Below are positions 59,300 to 64,000 of a DNA stretch of 64,000 nucleotides, piece after piece (position 1 is the stretch's first letter; every line of letters starts with the position of its first letter). A model generated the notes under the pieces. That model made no database searches. It had not been told where the DNA came from and saw nothing but the letters and a program-made list of their open reading frames with translations. The translations under genes were made by a program, and so were the position numbers. Source of the stretch: Hysterangium stoloniferum (taxonomy: Eukaryota > Basidiomycota > Agaricomycetes > Hysterangiales > Hysterangiaceae); contig WHVD01000061.1 of the NCBI GenBank assembly GCA_015178975.1, positions 372,001 to 436,000 of the forward strand. Reading direction: 5' to 3'.

Positions 59300-61247
59300 G
59301 ATGCATCCAACCTCTAGACTTCTCTGCAGTTATCATACCCAATGCAGTATACATATAAGTATGAGAAAATCCCAACTTGATTGTCTGATTGTAATGCAGT
59401 GCGGAAGGTGTCACCATGATGTCGTAAATAGGTCTTGACATAAGCAAATGCTTCCTCGATAGGGTTGAGGTTGGGGGAATAAGGTGGCAAATAGTATAAC
59501 ATAACACCGCTGAAAACAAAGTAAATTGAAAGACTGAAAACAATATATCAATATACACACTGTTCCTCACATAAATACCTGACATCATCAACATGGTGGA
59601 TTGCACAATTGTCCATCACCAGAACACTTCGTGGCTCTGGCCATGGATTCATATGCTGTAGGAGATCTTCAATGTAGGAAATGAATGCAGCCCCATCATA
59701 GGCACCAGCTTTGATATCACAGTAGATAATTCTGTTAAGAACTGAAAACTGACTAATGTTGGTGGCTGACAGGGACCGATCAGAAGGACTTGGCTTCAGC
59801 TTATGTGCTGCGCCCTCGCAAATATCCGTAGTGTGTCCTTAAATTTTGGACAGGCGAAGACTAATCCTAAAGAGTTCCTTTTGGTGAGATACCGATCGGG
59901 ACCGAAGGACAAGTCGAGTGTCGGGCCAAGGGGTTGGGGCCAGAAGTGGGCGAGCGCACGCGAAGGCGGATGAGGGGATCCTTAGTATGAGACTGCTACA
60001 GACGTAAGAGGGTATTCTGAGTCGATATTCTGATTACCTAGTAACTACAACTACAGCGGGTTCATATACAAGTAACAGGCGTCTAGAAAATACTAACGGG
60101 GAGAAAGGCGGAAAATGGTATTAACAATAAGCTCAACTAGGAACGGGAAGTTTATGATTAGTTCGGAGGCTGATGATAACCGAGAGTGGAATTACAGTAA
60201 AAGGAAATAGTTCGAGGACTACAAATATAGATAGACATATGTGAAACATAGGATAGAACAGATCAACATAATAAAAGGGACATATCAAAAGTTTAACCAG
60301 ATAATACAAGTATTTTTGATGTGGGCGTAAACGGAGTTTGATCACTGCGAAAGCATATGTCAGCATCGGGGGCGATGGTTTCCAATGTGGTGACTTGAGC
60401 GATAACTTGAATCATCAATAGGTGGCGATAACCTCGGGGCCGAAAAGCTGCCACACGGTCGTAACAAATTCTGTCACTACATAAAGCTGGCAGTAAGGAA
60501 TACCTAGAAACCGAAATCATTAATAATAGTTCATTTGCAATATATGTGGAACTCACCCTTTACCCCGCTGAAACTTGGCAGGCATTCTCGCCCTATTCCC
60601 CTTCGGTGCCCAGCCATACAGTCGATAAGTTGTCCTGATGTCAAGCCGGCTTTCATCTATGAAAACAAGCCGCTCTGGAGATTCAGCACCAATCTCAAAG
60701 CGAAACTGAGCACGAGCATGTTCATTTCATTCAGCAGCAGTTTTACCAATCTACAATGTTCAAAATTCACTAACAAATCACATGATAAAGGATGATAACT
60801 CACCCGTTTCCGACTAAGTCCCAATTCTGTCAGTGTATCCCAGATTGTTGATAATCCAACAATAAGGCCATGCTGCACCCTCAGTTCATCTTGGAGCTCA
60901 TCTAAGAACATATCTGGTTTACGCTCTAAAAGAGTGAAAAGGAACTAAGTATCCATACTTCATAAGAAAAATGAATCAGAAATAGGACTGACAGAACTTA
61001 CTTGAATTTCACCATCTGTCATTATCCTGCACCACCTTTCCTTTTCAAATTTATTAATAGGTACCACCTCCCCTGTTTCCTGCCATATCTTGAGAGTTCA
61101 TTTGATTACTGAGTGTGATATACCCAGCTCATGGTGGATGAAGTTTATTGTGCAACCCCGGATGATTTTCATACAAATAATGTGTTTACGAAGATCTTCT
61201 GTGTATCTCTGACATTGTCTTTGGTCCTCTGGAATGTGTTGAGGCAT
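59300..61247 (-). pseudogene. Tc1-like DDE transposase of the long-TIR transposon
   Basis: The start at 61247 gives MPQHIPEDQRQCQRYTEDL and a helix-turn-helix (HHELGISHSVIK) broken by a TGA where CGA would fit. Next exons: FLDELQDELRVQHGLIVG and TIWDTLTELGLSRKRV, then ERLVFIDESRLDIRTTYRLYGWAPKG (first Asp). Then come ..IKAGAYDGAAF and VLVMDNCAIHH (second Asp), and YLPPYSPNLNPIEEAF (Glu). Short introns separate them. The LTR-C at 59733-60466 interrupts the gene. The Asp-Glu spacing depends on which of two acceptors of the last intron is used. Confidence 0.88.
59733..60466 (-). mobile_element. Solo LTR-C in the transposase, 734 bp
   Basis: Runs from TGTTAAGAACTG to GGTCGTAACA with TSD AATTC at 59728-59732 and 60467-60471. 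It is close to the gypsy LTRs at 38011 and 44947 and carries the shared block at 59783-59818. Confidence 0.96.
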
Positions 61248-61870
61248 GATGACAATCCCACTGTAGAAAGAGATACAGCGAGATACGAACAAACTATCAT
61301 GTGGTGTGACAGTCACAGCAAATGCATGTTAGAGTGCCACTCTTGCAAAATAAACACTTGTCTATCTATCAAAATATTATCTTAGATATATTTAGTTATA
61401 TATAGAGTTATATATATTTATTATGATTTTACAGAACATTAAATGCTTCTAAATTAGCATTTTTCCTTGATGCATATAGACAGCAACAAAAGTTGTGATT
61501 CAACTGCAGGTCAACCACATATCATTACAAAAGCTATTGCATAATTTTATAATAATATTTAAGTAAAAAATACTCAAGTTTCAGAATTTTAAATCATCCC
61601 ATTCTCATGCAAAGTTCTATACAGCATGACATCTGTGGCTCATTTTCCGATATTGGAAGTGAGTGATATTTTATAGGATTAACATTGAATTATTATAGCC
61701 GCATATGGTATAAAAATAGATACAAAGTTTCATGAATTTACATGTTCTCGTTCACAAGATATCACACTTTCTTATTTTTATGATTTTTATAGTATGCAAA
61801 TTTGATTCTGGGTCTTATGTAACCGAAACAGCTGTAACCCCTTTTCTAAGAGCATATATTATTTAAAATG

Positions 61871-62452
61871 TGTTACGACTGTGTCGCAACCCCTCGCAAG
61901 CCGACGGCTCTCGATGGTATAACATCGTAGTATTTGTCTGTCTTCAATCAGGTCAACATCTCGGATGCCGTCGGCATCCCAACGCTGACGTATACCCTCC
62001 CGGCTATTCAAACCCGACTACGCCTTTTCTGTCTGGTTATGCTTTGATACGTCCCTTTCCATTATGATGATCCATTTTACACTATGTCTCACCTATGTCT
62101 ATATATATATGTAACCCTCGAACTATTTCCTTTTACCGTAGTCCCGCTCTCGGTTATCATCGGCCTCCAAACTAATCATAAACTTCCCGTTCCTAGTCAA
62201 GCTTATTGTTAATACCGTCTTCCACCTTTCTCCCCATTAGTATTTTCTAGACGCCTGTTACTTGTATATGAACCCGCTGTAGTTGTAGTTACTAGGCAAT
62301 CAGAATATCGACTCAGAACATCCCCCTACCTCTACTATAAGTATCCCGCCATCTGTATCCCTTGGTCTTCAACCTCGGTCCACGACCTCGGTCTCCGACC
62401 TTCACCCACCTGAAATCTAAGGACACTCAACGTGAACTTGTGAGGGCGCAGC
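61871..62452 (+). mobile_element. LTR-C, interrupted by LTR-E copy 4
   Basis: Starts TGTTACGACTGTGTCGC and matches the gypsy LTR in reverse, including TATATGAAC and AATCAGAATATCGACTC near 62260-62310. It stops within the shared block (GAGGGCGCAGC), where LTR-E begins. The remainder must lie past the window. Confidence 0.9.
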
Positions 62453-64000
62453 TGTGATGTATTAGCCTTATTTTAATACTATTTTCTGAAAAAGGAGTCC
62501 AATGCTCTATCAAAATGTGCAAATACTCAATTCACTGCAAGGTAAAATAATTTAAGTATTTGATATTAATCAGTGGCAGCCTAAATAGACTTAGAACCCC
62601 TGAAGTCAAGAGTTTACTTGAATATATGCACCCTACTTCGCAAAGAAGGTTTTGAGAGCTGCTTGTGCAAGCTTGTTCTTTTTCTGTAAAAACACTACTA
62701 AAATATGAATAACAATTCACTGATTCCGAAACTAGATTCGACTTCGATTCTAGCTAGTTTATATATATTTTATACTATTTATCAAACAGTAAAAATATTA
62801 ATAAACAGGTCAAAAGATTAGATATAGAATAAAACACTATTTGGCTAATATATGCTTTATTTACACTAACCTACAGGGTCTACTGTGATACTAACTTATC
62901 AGGATCTTAATGTAGTCTTAAGGATTCTGCAAGAATATTCTCAGTATTTATTTATGCCAAAAACCGGGTAGAAATTAGAATATATGTATTTCTAATCTCA
63001 ATATAACCTAAAATATTTATTACTTTAATTGATAACCAACAACTCAACTAGAGGTGGATTAGTAATAAAGGATAGCCAGCTACTCAACTAAGAGGTGGCA
63101 AAAGGGGAACAAGTTGTTTGTCAGAAGCTCAACTAGAGGTGACAAGGGGGTAGGATTATTACCAGAAGCTCAACTAGAGGTGGCAAAGGGATCCTGAGAT
63201 AGCTTAGGTCAGCAGCTCAACTAGAGGTGACTAAGTGTTTGTATATATTTATCCAACAGCCCAACTAGGGGTGGAATATTACTGCTGATGCAGTGGCACA
63301 CTGATGTGGTGTAGTAAATGGGTTAAAATGAGTTATATTTCAGTGGTGGAGCAGAGCTCCTTATATACAGTAAAATCTGAGACATGGGAGAATGTTCTAG
63401 CTACTTGTTTTACCTATTTTTAGCTATTTTACCTGGAATCTGCTGGAATATTCCAGGAGTTTCTGCTACTTTCATTGTAGCATATATGCTGATGTAATGT
63501 TCTCGCGCGTCGCGAAGTTGCTGATTTCGTGCGCGCGCTGATTACATAATTTTCCCGCGCGTGTCGCGTTTGTGACAAGTCGTCGCATTTTGTGACGACG
63601 GTCACTTGTTGTGACGACAGTCACTGTTGTGACGAATGTCACCGTTGTGACGAATGTCACCGTTGTGACGAATGTCACCGTTGTGACGAATGTCACCGTT
63701 GTGACGAATGTCACCGTTGTGACGAATGTCACCGTTGTGACGAATGTCACCGTTGTGACGAATGTCACCGTTGTGACGAATGTCACCGTTGTGACGAATG
63801 TCACCGTTGTGACGAATGTCACCGTTGTGACGAATGTCACCTTTTGTGACGAATATTCCCGCGCGTTGTGCAATAAGCGCCAGAAGGCCGACTTCGAAGA
63901 TTTTTAGTTAAAAAAGAATAAACAGTAGAATTTCGATAGTTCTCCCAAATTAAATCATAAAAATATGAAATAAATTGTAAAAATCAGGTTAAATTCAGGA
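62453..64000 (+). mobile_element. LTR-E copy 4, runs off the window
   Basis: Starts TGTGATGTATTAGCC. The left half of the TSD would be GCAGC (62448-62452). Very close to copy 3. It has the spaced motif array at 63037-63270, a TATA box at 63362, and a minisatellite at 63588-63850. Confidence 0.92.
63588..63850 (+). repeat. Hairpin minisatellite, about 14 units
   Basis: Two edge units (centres GACG and GACA) and then twelve units with centre GAAT. The unit is the same as at 263-450, but there are more of them. Confidence 0.95.

Larger units (their letters stand above)
56314..61834 (-). mobile_element. Long-TIR Tc1/mariner-type transposon with a second gene
   Basis: Starts CAGCCATTTCAGTTACATA and ends in its inverse, with TA on both sides (56312-56313 and 61835-61836). 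The right TIR runs 61315-61834 (about 520 bp). The left TIR is the same plus an extra 280 bp (about 56470-56755), lost on the right or gained on the left. Without the LTR-C inside it is about 4.8 kb. It carries two convergent genes: a DDE transposase (-) and an unrecognised spliced gene (+). Confidence 0.9.

Overview
The window is from a fungus, most likely a basidiomycete (Agaricomycotina-like). The host genes are broken by many introns of about 45-60 bp with GT..AG borders, the proteins are fungal in type, and most of the DNA is nested transposable elements. I cannot name the species.

Layout. 1-11.7 kb: nested retrotransposon LTRs, a Tc1 transposon and a decayed Ty3/gypsy element. 11.7-24.8 kb: a host gene island with Doa1/PLAA (-), a decayed GDSL esterase (-), AP-2 mu (+), a SAPS-domain phosphatase regulator (+) and an FAHD1-like hydrolase (-). 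24.8-35.4 kb: LTR relics and a Ty1/copia element (-) carrying a solo LTR. 35.4-46.2 kb: one Tc1 transposon split by a solo LTR and by a complete 7.66-kb Ty3/gypsy chromovirus (-). 46.2-52 kb: a third Tc1 and nested LTRs. 52.4-53.3 kb: a nicotianamine synthase gene with one in-frame TGA. 53.3-56.1 kb: no confident gene. 56.3-61.8 kb: a Tc1/mariner-type transposon with TIRs of at least 530 bp, carrying a transposase (-) and a second, intron-containing gene (+). 61.9-64 kb: an LTR broken by another LTR that runs off the window.

I use local names. LTR-A is ~820 bp, LTR-B ~545 bp, LTR-C 724-894 bp (the LTR of the 38-45.7 kb gypsy element). LTR-D is an old, CpG-poor group. LTR-E is 1.5-1.6 kb with a hairpin minisatellite, and LTR-F ~370 bp. 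For A-D, strand is given in the inferred coding direction (TGTTA...TTAACA or ...CTAACA). Exact 5-bp target-site duplications (TSDs), or TA for the Tc1-type elements, fix most boundaries, and empty sites at 3.3 kb and 25.0 kb confirm two insertions.

The strongest observations are these. (1) Two diverged gypsy elements carry the same antisense, spliced Zn(II)2Cys6 gene with its own TATA box. (2) The gypsy element has a Tf1-like self-priming arrangement: 11 nt beside the 5' LTR are perfectly complementary to the predicted 5' end of its RNA. (3) The LTR-E minisatellite is an array of hairpins with an invariant stem. (4) The long-TIR transposon carries an unrecognised accessory gene. (5) A short block is shared by otherwise different LTR families. 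(6) Premature stops are almost all TGA, consistent with C-to-T decay at CGA codons, and this reaches the nicotianamine synthase gene.
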